Shown here: piece by piece, positions 47,252 through 58,364 of the stretch
Layout of the letters: every line of letters starts with the position of its first letter
Numbering within the stretch: position 1 is the stretch's first letter
Assembly (NCBI GenBank): GCA_022695795.1
Contig: MU404055.1
Coordinates: 1,302,001-1,366,000 of the forward strand
From: Biscogniauxia marginata
Taxonomy: Eukaryota > Ascomycota > Sordariomycetes > Xylariales > Xylariaceae
Direction of reading: 5' to 3'
Length of the DNA stretch: 64,000 nt
The notes under the pieces: model-generated
Databases searched by the model: none
What the model was told of the DNA's origin: nothing
Seen by the model: the letters and a program-made list of their open reading frames with translations, nothing else
Position numbers and translations under genes: made by a program

Positions 47252-48480
47252 TCAGACAGCACTATAACCCCCACGACTCCCACTCCCTTGTACCGTGTTC
47301 AGAACCCTCCTTGTCCAGTCCTTCAGCAGGTAGGGAATGTCACGGATGGTGTCGCCGTGGGGTAGGAGGTCCCAGCCCCTGGCTCCGTACCGGTTATAGT
47401 TTAGCCAGGAACCGAAGATGAGGTAAGTAGCAGTGCCGAGGAAGACGCTGCGGATACTAGTCAGCTTGTTACGACCATAACGGACAATGAATGCCCACTC
47501 ACATAATGACCAGCCAGGTGAAGAAACCCCAGTGTGCGCTCGACCCCTTTCCCCCGTCCGAGCCGTCCGAACCATCCGAACCATCTGACCCATCATCTTC
47601 CGTGCTATCGCACACGTACTTGGAAGACCATGTCAGGTGCAGAACATCTATGTTGTCTTGGCCCTCCAGCGCCCCGTAGCTGTCGAACACCAGGCTAGGA
47701 TCATTCTCAATGCCAAGCTGAACTTCTTTGGCGGGAGTGTCCTCGTCGCTACCATTGTCGCCCCCGTCCTCCGCTGCTGCGAATGCCAGGGGATCGGTGG
47801 TGCGTGCCGCTAGCGGGTCATCACTATGCTCGTACTTATCCTCCGGGTCGTATTCAGCCTCGGTGCCGTTTCGGTTCTTGTCGCACACGAAATCGATGAT
47901 AGCTCGCTGCTTTCGCTTCACGTGGCTGTCGGTTATATCGTAGCCGCCCTGCATCACGACCCGCAGGCCCTTCCTTCCCGAGTCCGGGTCGGCAATGCTC
48001 AGTCGTGTCACCTCGGGGTCCAGGGCGCCGCCTCCGTGAATCTCCAGATCGCCGGCGATGGGAATCGCCTTGAGCAATGTGTCTCCGCCTTCCTCGCCGA
48101 GACTGATCTGACGTTTTATGGCACATACTGAGTTACGTAATTTGTAAGCGATCTGTGTGAGCAAGCTTGTATTCCTTGTTCTTGGCATGCTTTCACCTTT
48201 ACCTACCTCGAGATCCATTTTTGCATTGTTCCCTCGCAGGCACATCGCCCTTCTTTTTCAGCGGGCGGCAGATGTCGACGGTATAGGTTGTGTTGTGGGC
48301 GACATCGCCCTCCACCAGACTCATGACGATGGAATGGGGGCCACCCAGCGGCTCCAGGTTGAACTGTCGCCTGTCGGCTACGATGTGGTTGCACCGGAAC
48401 ATGGCGGCTGCTGGCAGGGGCGACAATAATAGAGACAGGAGCAGAGCGGCATCTGCCGCCCGTATCGTGGGGAGTTTCAT
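47252..48480 (-). CDS. ATG27: Autophagy-related protein 27
   Basis: This is a type I membrane protein that cycles between Golgi, endosomes/vacuole and the autophagosome assembly site, and is needed for Atg9 trafficking. Predicted exons are 48480-48207, 48127-47503 and 47447-47252, giving about 364 residues. A signal peptide (about 1-26, ending PAAA) precedes an MRH-like lumenal domain with FRCNHIVADRRQFNLEPLGG, the splice-restored CKNGSRVCAIKR, and DPDSGRKGLRVVMQGGYDI. An acidic linker and a DGS-repeat stretch lead to the transmembrane helix (AHWGFFTWLVII joined to VFLGTATYLIF). The cytosolic tail is strongly conserved: GSWLNYNRYGARGWDLLPHG, DTIRDIPYLLKDW and a C-terminal GGYSAV, which resembles the family's tyrosine sorting signal. 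The CAG acceptor of intron 2 was chosen because it keeps the helix uninterrupted. Confidence 0.92.
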
Positions 48481-49842
48481 TACGGACAGAGTTGTGTATG
48501 TATGGGTGGGAAGCGTGGGTGTGGGTGCGATCGGGTAGACCGGTTGACGCGAAGCTTTGGGATGCGAGTAGGACTTTTGGCTTCGCGGTCGGTAATCGAT
48601 AAATGTAGGCGACAGACGGACGACCGGGGCGTGTCGGGGTTCTCGAGGGAGGCCTTCAAACCATGAGATTCCGGCAGCCAAGTTGACAGTAAAATACGAA
48701 CAAGAGAGTGACGGAGAATTGGAAATATCCGGTCGCCTCGACGGATCGGATGGACCTTGAGGAAAAAGGAGATGGATGGGTTTAGGCTGTCAGGAAGGTA
48801 GAGTTCATGTGCTTCTGGCTGGTGATGAGAAGCGCGGTAACATCCGTAGCTCGTCGTCATAGCGTGCAGGGGGTAACCAAGGCAGTGATTATCTAATCCA
48901 AGCTACCTAACCTTCTAGAGAGTTCCCGTCTTTGTGCTTATTGCTGCAGCACGTGATGCCCCTATTGGCCAACGCTACACACATACTAGTACCCAATTAG
49001 TTTATGTGTACAGTATCGACGTACAAATCATCCATTTCACAAATACACCAATTCGCTGCGTGTTGGAATTTAAAGCCATGCAATCAATTACTTAGTCTCG
49101 CAAGGTTTAGCACTTGCCAAGGTGTATTTACGTCTTGTATGCCATACCAAAAAATACAAATACTTTGATTATCTCGAGATCGTCATCTCCCACGTATCTA
49201 CTGCTGGCCGTTCCTAAACGTCCCTATATGTATGCGCATTGTCGTGATAAGGGCTTCAAGATCGATTTCTGCTGCCAATCGATTCCCACTGTCCTATACC
49301 ACAAAGAGCAAATAGTGAACAACCCGGAGAGGTCTGTAAACCAGATCATTGTTTTGGAGAGGGTAAAAAAGAGGAAAAAGAAACCAAACCATCCCGTAGC
49401 CCAGTACTGTACAACGGCATCATCTATGCGTTACAAAACTCGTCCCTTACCCGAAGAAGATAAAAGACGCTTCCACCTTTCTCCAATGCCATGATGATTG
49501 ATGATGGTAACAAGGACCATAATAAGTTGACGATGCCTTCTGGAACCGATAATGTGGGTATATGAAAAGGAAGAACAGAAAAAGAAAAGCAAAACAAGGA
49601 ATCCCCAGCCGTCTGCTTGATGAAGATAAAATCTGATCAATGTCGTCCTTTTTACGCCACTTGTTTCCAGAACGCCGTTTTCTGGCCCCCAGCCGAAAAG
49701 AGGCACCCATCTTCTCTCAGCTAATATCACCCCTAGCATTCAATTTCCGAACCTCGGATAAGATTTTCACCAGGTTATCCTCTCCTGAACGGAGGACTGC
49801 AAGTATGAATTCTTCCGGGTTTAGATGATCCTCCGGCTTGCT
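48481..49842. other. Intergenic region
   Basis: This contains the ATG27 promoter and the 3' flank of SPT20. Open frames here have no domain. GC content falls around 48960-49250. Confidence 0.5.
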
Positions 49843-52800
49843 CTACATGCCTTGCTGCATCATTCCTCCCATGCCGTTCATATTATTCTGCATCCCATTT
49901 TGCTGTATCATCTGCTGCTGCTGCTGCTGCTGCTGCTGCCGGATTTGGAGCTCCCTACGCACCATCTCCTGCGCCCGACGAACGCAATTCTGCTTAAACT
50001 TCTCGTGTTCAGCCGGTGGTACGTTCTGCGGGCCACCAAAGTTATCAGCCCACTGTCTGAAGTGGCCGTGGTAGATCTGATTCTGCCTTTGACGGATTTG
50101 CATTTGTATCGCGTTATTGTTAACACCACCTTGTTGACCATGCTGCTGCTGCTGCTGTTGCTGCTGTTGCATTTGCTGTTGCATTTGCTGCTGCATTTGT
50201 TGCATAGCTGCTAGCTGATTTGGATTCATAGCTGCGTTGTTCATGACGTTCTGAGCGCCCATGTGCTGTCCTGGCATTTGGCCTTGCATCTGATGATGCT
50301 GCTGCTGCTGCTGCATGTTATTGAGCTGCTGTTGATAGCGCTGAGCAAGTTGTGCTTGCTGCGCAGCGCTCATCATGTGATTGTTCGGCATATTCATGCC
50401 CATTTGTTGGCGGAGAAACTGCTGCTGGAGCATCTGGTTATGAATCTGGGGATTCTGTCCGTTCATCATGCCAGCATTCTGCATAGCTTGCAATTGCTGC
50501 TGTTGAGCGATGCGTTGCCGCTGCTGCTGGGCCACCTGGGCAGCCAAAATCGAATTCATCGGCTGGCCCATGGTCTGGTTACCCATGAGCATGGCTTGGC
50601 CCATCTGCGAACCCTGAGCCATCATGCCCGGCGGCGGACTCGCCTGAGTCATGCGGGGCGTCTGAATTGGCCTGCTGATCGGAGTGCCATGCGGCATCTG
50701 GGGTGTGGTGTTCGGCATACGAGGGGTGCCCGAGGGATGGCTCTGTTGACTGCCCCGAGCTGACATGCTGACAGCCATGGGCGCGGACATAGGCGCATGG
50801 TTCTGCACCACGGAGGATGGTCTAGGTGGGCTAGCTCCCATGCCTGAGTTGGTCTGTGACATGGGCACGTTGCCAACCATAGGACTGGACATATTCTGCG
50901 GCGTGTTCTGTCGGATGACTGGCGAGGATGCGGGCGGCTGCGAAACTTGCTGGGGGAACCGATGGGGAGCTTGTGCAGGCATGCCGCCATTGGGCATGCC
51001 ACCATTGGGCATGCCGTTCTGCGTGGGATGTCCATGCGATGGCTGTGGCATTTGGTTCACCTGAGCATTCGGAGGTGACTGGGCCGCGGCAGCCTGAGCT
51101 TGGACCTGGGCTTGATGAGCCTGAGCCTGAGCCTGCTGTTGGGCCATATGGCGACGTTGGGCTTCCTGCCGCATCTGAGATTGCCGTGCAGCTTCTTGCT
51201 CACGGCGCGCCTTTTCAGCTTCGGCTTGGCGTTGAAGCAGAGCCTGCTCTTGCTGCTGCTGCTGCTGTTGCTGCTGCTGTTGCTGCTGTTGCTGTTGCTG
51301 TCTCTGAAGAGCTAACTTCCTCTCATTCTCTGCCTGTCTGATCTTTTCCTGTTCCTTCTTCTCCGCATGCTCTCTCTTAATGTCGGCGATGACTTTAAAC
51401 CTCTCAAAGCGAGGCTCGAAAGTAGGAGCATTAGATTGTCCGTTCCCATCTCCGCCATCTGTGCCGTTCTGAGCGGCGCCGGCACTCGGCGCGAGACGCT
51501 CATCCCAGGTGAGCATGTATTTCTCCTGCTCCGCAGCCAGAGCCTCGTCGGCGGCCCTTTCGGCGATAGTCCGCTTCCGAGTCTTAGGTTTCGGCGGAGG
51601 TTCAGAGTGTTTCGGATCCGACAAATATTCCAGAAGTGCAATGGTTTCTTCTTTGTTTTTGGTAACCTCTAAGTGTAACGGGCTAGTAGTAGCGAGTAGG
51701 ATTTGGGATTCGGCAGAATAGATATTGCTTCCGTCTAGCTCCATCTTCTCGCGCTTTAGCTTCTTAGCCGGGGGCGGCATGTTAGTAGCCGTGGGAGTCG
51801 GCGGTACGGCTGACATAGGAGTAGGTGGGGGGTTCATAGAGTCCGCGCCGGTTTTTGCATCGCCGGAACCCCTGGGGGTGGACGCCTTGATCATCAAGTC
51901 GACATGTAAACTCTGGGGAGTTGGGTGAAGAACAACGGTAAACACCTTGGCCTTGGGCGGTACCTTGCTCTTCTGCCCATCTGAAGGCACTGACGGTGCT
52001 GGTTTGTTCTCCTTGTCAGCAGGATCACTGCCAGCTGTCTTCTCGCCTTTTCCTGGCGGTCCATTTTCCGCGCCAGTATTGTTTTCCTTGGGATACGGCA
52101 CGTACGAGGATGGTGTGATGTATGGCGTATAGTTATGAATTGAAAAGGGGATGGTGGAGTTGGATTTGGAGGTTGGTCGCGCGACATCCTTAGACTGCGC
52201 GGCGGATTTATGGTCGTGGATCTGGACTATCAAGCAGCCTTCATAGAACGCGACGCCGGCATCGTTCAAATCGAACAGTAGGTCATGCGGAACCGTCCGG
52301 CTTCTGACATGATCTAGGAATAACTTCATGGGAGACTTATACGGGAAGATTCCGTCTTGCTGGTCAAATCTGAAGTGCGTAGGATGGAGATGAACGATCA
52401 ACGAGGGAGGATTTCCTCCATACTTCTTCAGAATATAAGAGTCGGTGACCACTATTGCACGAGTAAGCAGGCGCGCGCAACGCCCAGTGAGCTTGACATT
52501 GGTATACATACCTTCTGGACGCGGCTCAAATGACGGGGCCAGGGCCAGATCGTGGGCCGGATTGGCCGATCTTACAGCAGCATTATTCCTCTGGCCGCGC
52601 GACACACCCTGATTGAAAGTATCGCGTCGGGAACGGGCCGGGGTGGGTCGAGAGGCAGTCGTAGGAGTACCATTGACGGTGACGGTAGAATTCGCAGCTT
52701 GTTGTTGCTGCTGCTGTTGCTGCTGCTGCTTGGCCACCGCAGGCGGGGGTTTCTTGGTGGACATGGAGGGAGATGGGGAGGACTGCAATGATGAAGCGCT

Positions 52801-52875
52801 ATTTGTCTGTATGCCCGGCGGTGGACGCTTCATCTTGGGAGGCTGCGCGGGGGCAGCAGCCACGACCGGAGCCAT
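49843..52875 (-). CDS. SPT20: SAGA complex subunit Spt20, glutamine-rich
   Basis: Spt20 is a structural subunit of the SAGA coactivator, which links histone acetylation/deubiquitination and TBP recruitment to transcription in the nucleus. The start MAPVVAAAPAQ was chosen; an in-frame ATG 21 bp upstream (52896) is possible. The Spt20 N-terminal domain is clear: VTDSYILKKYGGNPPSLIVH, LHPTHFRFDQQDGIFPYKSP, HDLLFDLNDAGVAFYEGCLI and QIHDHK. It is followed by a low-complexity, Gln/Met/Asn/Pro-rich C-terminal half with several poly-Gln runs. A GTATGT donor at 52511 and TAG acceptor at 52452 bound a 60-bp segment (a multiple of three, with no stop) just before the domain. Removing it joins RPE to VVTDSYIL, as relatives read, giving about 990 residues; retaining it gives 1010. 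I favour the spliced form. Confidence 0.88.
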   Translation of the reverse strand: MAPVVAAAPAQPPKMKRPPPGIQTNSASSLQSSPSPSMSTKKPPPAVAKQQQQQQQQQQAANSTVTVNGTPTTASRPTPARSRRDTFNQGVSRGQRNNAAVRSANPAHDLALAPSFEPRPEGMYTNVKLTGRCARLLTRAIVVTDSYILKKYGGNPPSLIVHLHPTHFRFDQQDGIFPYKSPMKLFLDHVRSRTVPHDLLFDLNDAGVAFYEGCLIVQIHDHKSAAQSKDVARPTSKSNSTIPFSIHNYTPYITPSSYVPYPKENNTGAENGPPGKGEKTAGSDPADKENKPAPSVPSDGQKSKVPPKAKVFTVVLHPTPQSLHVDLMIKASTPRGSGDAKTGADSMNPPPTPMSAVPPTPTATNMPPPAKKLKREKMELDGSNIYSAESQILLATTSPLHLEVTKNKEETIALLEYLSDPKHSEPPPKPKTRKRTIAERAADEALAAEQEKYMLTWDERLAPSAGAAQNGTDGGDGNGQSNAPTFEPRFERFKVIADIKREHAEKKEQEKIRQAENERKLALQRQQQQQQQQQQQQQQQQQEQALLQRQAEAEKARREQEAARQSQMRQEAQRRHMAQQQAQAQAHQAQVQAQAAAAQSPPNAQVNQMPQPSHGHPTQNGMPNGGMPNGGMPAQAPHRFPQQVSQPPASSPVIRQNTPQNMSSPMVGNVPMSQTNSGMGASPPRPSSVVQNHAPMSAPMAVSMSARGSQQSHPSGTPRMPNTTPQMPHGTPISRPIQTPRMTQASPPPGMMAQGSQMGQAMLMGNQTMGQPMNSILAAQVAQQQRQRIAQQQQLQAMQNAGMMNGQNPQIHNQMLQQQFLRQQMGMNMPNNHMMSAAQQAQLAQRYQQQLNNMQQQQQHHQMQGQMPGQHMGAQNVMNNAAMNPNQLAAMQQMQQQMQQQMQQQQQQQQQHGQQGGVNNNAIQMQIRQRQNQIYHGHFRQWADNFGGPQNVPPAEHEKFKQNCVRRAQEMVRRELQIRQQQQQQQQQMIQQNGMQNNMNGMGGMMQQGM
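51250..51300 (-). repeat. CAG/CAA repeat encoding poly-glutamine in SPT20
   Basis: A run of mixed CAG and CAA codons encodes about 17 glutamines within a long Gln-rich helix. Similar tracts in the same gene lie at 49912-49939, about 50142-50200 and 52703-52730. CAA interruptions make the array less prone to slippage than pure CAG. Confidence 0.92.
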
Positions 52876-54007
52876 GGCTGCGGCTCTGCGAACCACAGGG
52901 CAGAGCGAACAAAAGAACGCTCAGCAGGGATGTCGTCGCAGGTGGGCGGGTGTCACTCGAGTTATATCGGTATGGGCATTGATCGGGACTCGGTGTCTAG
53001 ACGGAGACGATGGAGGAGTGTGATATGTCGGTTGGTTGGTTGGTCGGTCGCGTAATGTAGCGTAGCGTTGCGAGATGCCGGTCGGGGGTCTCGGCGCACA
53101 CGATGCGAGAATTGGACAGTCACATTGGAGTCAAGAGAAGCGCGGGAGGGAGGGCTTCGCGACACTGCAAAAATGCGGCAGTTGTTGCAGAGGAGAACAA
53201 TAATGGAAGCGTGTGTGTAGTCGGTAGGTAATCTTTTGTGTGGGGTCAAGTGACGGAAGGTTTGGCAATCAGTCGATTATCGAGGTTGAACGATTGAGCC
53301 TCATCTCTCCATACCTACACGCCCTGCATCAACCTGTCAATTGGCAGTCTCGCCGTGGACTGGTGACAGCTGCTGGCTGCCGGCAGCCGAACATACAGCC
53401 ACGCTCGGACCACTTCACTCATATGTGCCAGGAGGTACCTAGGTACATATGTATGTACCCACCTACGTTGATGTACCTGGCAGGAATTAATCTCCTCAGC
53501 TCGCCAGCCTTATCCACGTGGTATAATTTTATAACCTACCTGATTTCCAAGTATCACCCCAATATACATGTTTATAGGTACATAGAATAGCACATGCAGC
53601 GAGTGTATAGGTACTATCCGGAAATAACTAGGTAGAGTAAAAACGGGGTTTTCTTTAAATAATGAATTGTACATTGACCGAAATAATTATTCTTTTATTT
53701 TGTAGTTTTACGTAGGTACTTTTCCGGTAAACTCGTCCCGTTTTCCATTCACTATCAAACATGATCCTCCTCCCCTCCCCCAAAGTGAAAATAGGTAGCT
53801 ATCTCTGCTCAAAGTATCATAGTCGAAATAAACCAAGCGACTCATGCTATATATGCCCCTGCGTTTTCAAGTGATATATAAGTAACATGTTCCAAGTGTA
53901 CTACAGATCGAGAAGCCAATGCAGTAGATAAGCAAACCAACAATAGAGAGAAGGAGACCCCCCAACCACTTTCATTCATCATTTCGCGTTCCCCTATCCC
54001 TCGTTCC
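52876..54007. other. Intergenic region
   Basis: This holds the SPT20 promoter and the 3' flank of the PEX22-like gene. A palindromic GTACCTAGGTAC motif lies at about 53433-53444, followed by further GTA-rich sequence. No gene is supportable. Confidence 0.5.
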
Positions 54008-55410
54008 TCATTCCCTACCCTGAACCCGACGCGCCCAATCATCACCGACCCTCACGCTATCCACCACTATCACACCCCTACCTCGTCCGACCCTTTCCTC
54101 CTTGTGCCACCAGAGATCCTTCTTTTGCTCCTCTTCCTCTTCGTTATCCACTAGGCCGCCGTGTCCCCCTTCGGCTCCGACGACGAGGATGACATCGTAT
54201 CTGAGCCAGGTCTGCAGCTGGTTGACCACGCTGCCATCCTCGCCGGCCAGGGACTCTTGTAAGTAGACTACTTGAGGCTGCAGGTGGCGGAGGATATGCA
54301 CGTGGCCATTGGTCGACGTGAACGGGAGCACCATCGATTCCTTCTCAACTAGCGTCAGGGCCTGCGAGTAGACCGCGTTGAACGCCGCATTGGCCGAGTT
54401 CGAGTTTAATCTGGATCTTGTGTCAGCCAAGCCATTAGGCTACTACTGGGCTTTGAGAGGAAACCGGGGAAATTGTTAGAAAGAAAGAGCATTACGCACA
54501 TCGGGCTTTCTTTCTCTTCGGCCGGGGTGTGAACCTGATCATGACCAATGTTTGAGAATGATGAACTCAATGAAGCTGGAGGCAGGTTACTTGCTGCTGC
54601 TTCAAGGCCAGAATCCTTAAGACCCGGCGAGTATATCAAGACAAACAACTTGATCTTCGAGAAGTCGGTATTTCGAGGGATATACGACAGAACAGACTAG
54701 CTATAGGTTAGCAGGCACGTTACGCCGCACACTAGAGCTCATGGACAAATTAGTTTTCGCCATACAGCATGCTCATGGAACCCATCCTCGTCGAATTCTT
54801 CAAGATTCGTGTCGGCCGAAACGACGACCGCGACGGTCCTTCGGCGCGTCCTGGGTTGCTGAGGAGGGGTCGAGGTCTTTTCTCGTCGGGCTTCCGCCTC
54901 CTCGGACCAGGTCTCGTGGTCGGCGTAGATAGTCCGGTCCTCCTCCCTGATGGCGGCCAACGCACTTCCGACAGCCGCACCCACTCCGGCCATACCCGCC
55001 GCCACCGTCTTGCCGGCGTTCGCAAGGAACTGCTGCGGACTGGACGTCCGGCCCAGGGCTCCGGACATATGAGAGCCCCATCCGGCAGAAAGACCACTCG
55101 CCTCGGGGTGTACCTCACCGACGCCGTAACTCACGTCATCCCGGGGCAAGGAGGGATTGGTGGCGGTAGCGCCGCCCGTTATCTGAGGGACGTCTCGAGT
55201 GGCACCGTACGAAGGATGATCGCCATAGTCGGTGTTGTCGCCATAGTCGGCATTGTCGTAGTCGAGCTCGACAGGATCCTCGTCGTTCTTCCGCTGACTC
55301 CAGGCCCAGGCGGCAACACCTATAGTCGCGACGGTGACGGTGACAACGAGCGGAACCCAGTGGCCCCAGACGCCCCTGCGGGATCTCGACGATTCGTACG
55401 AGGAGGACAT
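54008..55410 (-). CDS. Fungal peroxin-22-like protein (Pex22/HAD-like)
   Basis: It is likely the filamentous-fungal counterpart of Pex22, the peroxisomal membrane anchor for the ubiquitin-conjugating enzyme Pex4 in PTS-receptor recycling. Exons are 55410-54766, 54696-54500 and 54410-54008, all in phase, giving about 414 residues. One transmembrane helix near the N-terminus (about 15-37, WGHWVPLVVTVTVATIGVAA) is followed by an acidic Asp/Tyr-rich segment and a stretch with SSPQQFLANAGKTVAAGM and IREEDRTIY. The C-terminal Rossmann/HAD-like domain starts with VAVVVSAD and includes FSKIKLFVLIYSPGL (exon 2), ILRHLQPQVVYLQESL and WLRYDVILVVGAEGG. It ends with VDSVRVGDDWARRV. The assignment rests on remembered similarity of this layout to fungal Pex22-like entries, so the name is tentative, but the gene model is firm. 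Confidence 0.72.
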
Positions 55411-56288
55411 TTATTCAGGTGAGATCATTGCAAAACGCGCCCGACAGAGGTCTTGGCGATGCACAGAGGGCCGGAGAGGAAAGAGACAGTAGGAAGAGTT
55501 CGCAGGGTGGGTTTGCAACGGTCACGTCGTTGGCGATTTCGAAAAATAGCGGGCTGGGGAAAGCTTTTAGGTAGGAGGTACGTTTAACGAGCTGCACACC
55601 ATGCGGTCAGGCCGTGACCAGTTAGCGCATCGAGCACAGGTCACTGATCAACAACGGGACGGGATGGATGGCGGTTCAGGGGTGGTTGGGTGGCTGGTGT
55701 GCTGCCCATGTGGCCGAAGGTGGCCCGTGAGTGAGCTGGTGCTGCCGCTCTGCCCATCAGCCACCTGGCACAGATTGGTAGGTTGGCGCCGAGAGAAGAT
55801 CGCCCCCACATTTTCAACCAAACAGAGCTCGAGATCTCACCTTCTGTCACGTGATGGCCCCACTTTTACACCGAGCCTCACCTTCAGGTTAGGCAAGGTA
55901 CGTACCTAGATCTCGGGGCCCCCACTCACGTAGTACCTGCCACTAGGAGGTAGCTACGGTCGCATTCCACTTTTAATATTTATCGATAAGACTTTTTCGA
56001 TACAGGGAGATGATCAAAGTGGGATACCTCCAAGTATGACTCGACGCTGAACAATACAACGACAACATCGATGAGCTGAGATTAATCACCCTCAAGTAAT
56101 ACTCTCAAAAGGCACAAAAGCCGAAGCAGATAGAGTTCACTTTGGATATCTCGCCAATCTCTGTTCATTTCTTTTCTCAGTTCTATCCCTCTGCTACTGA
56201 ACTGAAGAAACGTCGACTTCATCCCCCCCCCCCCCCCCGACAACTCGGGCTCGCCCTCCGGTATTCGGTAGTCGGGCAATTCCTCACG
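55411..56288. promoter_or_regulatory. Intergenic region with two divergent promoters
   Basis: This 878-bp gap lies between the divergent PEX22-like and eIF2B-gamma genes. It contains a CACGTG-like CACGTGA site near 55849 and a 16-base C-run at 56223-56238, only about 50 bp upstream of the eIF2B-gamma start codon and therefore probably in its 5' leader or core promoter. Confidence 0.5.
56223..56238. repeat. Poly-C homopolymer (16 bp) close to the eIF2B-gamma start
   Basis: A run of 16 C ends 50 bp before the predicted ATG. Its position suggests it may be transcribed as part of the 5' untranslated region. Confidence 0.9.
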
Positions 56289-58364
56289 ATGCCGCACGCC
56301 ATATCGATGCCCGCCCCAGGTCTCCAGGCCCTCATTCTTTGTGGCCCTGGGTCCTCATTTCCCACCTTCACCTCGAATCCAGACGAAAATCCCAAGGCGT
56401 TATTACCCGTCGCAAATCGCCCCATGGTTTGGTACCCTATCGACTTCTGTTATCGAACTGGCATCACAGGTAAGATACTATTTTACATGCTTTAACCATC
56501 TTTTCATAAAACTACAACAGTACTGTTGGGAAGAATACTACATTAGTGAGATTGGTATCCCCAGGGCGGTCTTTTTCAGGGTACAATCGCTTCATCTCTA
56601 GAATCTCCAGTCGCTGAATCCCGATCCGACCATTGTCACCCTCTCCTAGCCTCTGTATTAATCCCGATCATTCTATACTACTGTCACAACTTAATGTCCT
56701 ATCCTGCTCCAAAGCTATGCTTATCCTCCATTACGCGTTTCATGGAACTACCTTACGTACATGCTAATGCTGGATCCAGACATCACTCTCATCTGCCCTC
56801 CTTCTGCCGCTGAGGCCATTACTACGGCCTTGAACACTAATCCGTTCCTGACAAGTCTACCTCATCCGCGGCCAGGTCTCGTGGCACCGCGGGACCTGGA
56901 CCAGAATACAGGTACCGCGGAGATACTTCGGCTCCTGGAAGTCCGGGAGGTTGTCAACTCAGACTTCGTAGTACTCCCTTGCGATCTGGTATGCGAAATA
57001 GGAGGCGACAAGCTCTTGCAAGCATGGATGGTCAAGGCAGCTAGCCTTCCTGACCTTCTTGGAAATGGCGAACCTCCTTACTGTAGCGGCGGGTTGGGCG
57101 TGTGGTATGAGACCAAGACGGCGAACCCCATCAAGGGCGAAGAAACGGACTTCATTGCGACTACCCCGATGTATGAACCAAATCTACCAATATATTCAGA
57201 CTCGACATTGAGAAGTCTGTCTTATCTCGTTTATTCCATGCCAAAAGATTCACTGAACGATCTCATCGGAGAAAAGAGGGGGTTCCCCATACGTCACGGC
57301 CTATTGCGCAAACACCCCAGATTGAAGATGCTCACTACACATCGAGATGCGCACATCTATATTTTACCAAAATGGATTATGGACTTCGTCCAGAAAAATG
57401 AGCGACTCGAGTCAATCGGCGAAGACGTTATCGGATGGTGGGCAAAAGCCTCCTGGCAGACGGGACTCTTCGAAAAATTAGGCATGAGTAAGGTTCTTGA
57501 AGGTCGAACTGAGCCAACAAAATCGAAAATGAGTTCACTATCACATGGTGACGGCATCTCCACAGAGAACGAAGGCTCACCCGTTAGTTCGCGGGATCGC
57601 TACGAGACTTCGCCTCCCGCTGATCCTCATAAAAGGCACAACGATGGACTGATAGCAAAACCTAAGAACACTTCAGTGCCACCGATTCTGGCGTATATCC
57701 ATCCATCTAATCCAGACGCACCATTACTTCGCCGAGTCGATACGGCACAGCTTCTCCTTTCAGTATCATTGCAACTAGCCAAGCTACCTTCCATCGAAGA
57801 GACAGGGCAGGATGCAGCTTCTCTATTTGCCCATTCAAGAAAGGTCGCTTATCCTGATGGCGTCAAGCCCCGGACAACAATTACTAGACAGGACTGCCTA
57901 ATTGCAGACAACGTCATGGTGGACGAGAAGACATCTATCAAGGAGTCCGTAATCGGAACTAATTGCCAAATTAAGGAGGGCGCCAAGTTATTCCAATGCT
58001 TGTTGATGGATGGAGTGGTGGTTGGAAAGGGCTGTAAGCTCACTCGTTGCATCCTAGGTAAGAGGAGCGAGATTGGCGATGGTTCGACCCTCACGGACTG
58101 CGAAGTGCAAGAGAACCTTTTGGTAGAGCCAAAGAGTAAGTTCAACCTGCATATCTCTTCCCGCCCGGCTTTCCAAGTTGGGTAGGCCGACTCAGCTGCG
58201 CAATATAACACCATAGCTAACCCATTATAGCTGAGGACAAGGATAACAAGCTCATGAGCTCTTCAGGCCTAGAAGCCAACGAGCAAGAAATGGAGGAAGC
58301 CCTGCGAGAACTTGACGATAACGACACTCTAGAAGGTGCTGACAAAAGTGCCATAGTAGAATAG
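56289..58364 (+). CDS. GCD1: Translation initiation factor eIF-2B subunit gamma
   Basis: This is the catalytic-subcomplex gamma subunit of eIF2B, the guanine nucleotide exchange factor for eIF2 and a key point of the integrated stress response in the cytosol. Predicted exons are 56289-56469, 56780-58135 and 58231-58364, giving about 556 residues. The N-terminus is a nucleotidyltransferase-like domain: ALILCGPGSSFPTFT, PKALLPVANRPMVWYPIDF, then across the first intron TGITDITLICPPS and DLDQNTGTAEILRLLEV. A Ser/Pro-rich linker precedes the C-terminal left-handed beta-helix of hexapeptide repeats (VMVDEKTSIKESVIGTNCQI, VVVGKGCKLTRCILGKRSEI). Exon 3 adds an acidic tail. Intron 1, about 310 bp, is long for this window; its TGCTAATGC is a good branch site. 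The gene is divergent from the PEX22-like gene. Confidence 0.88.
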
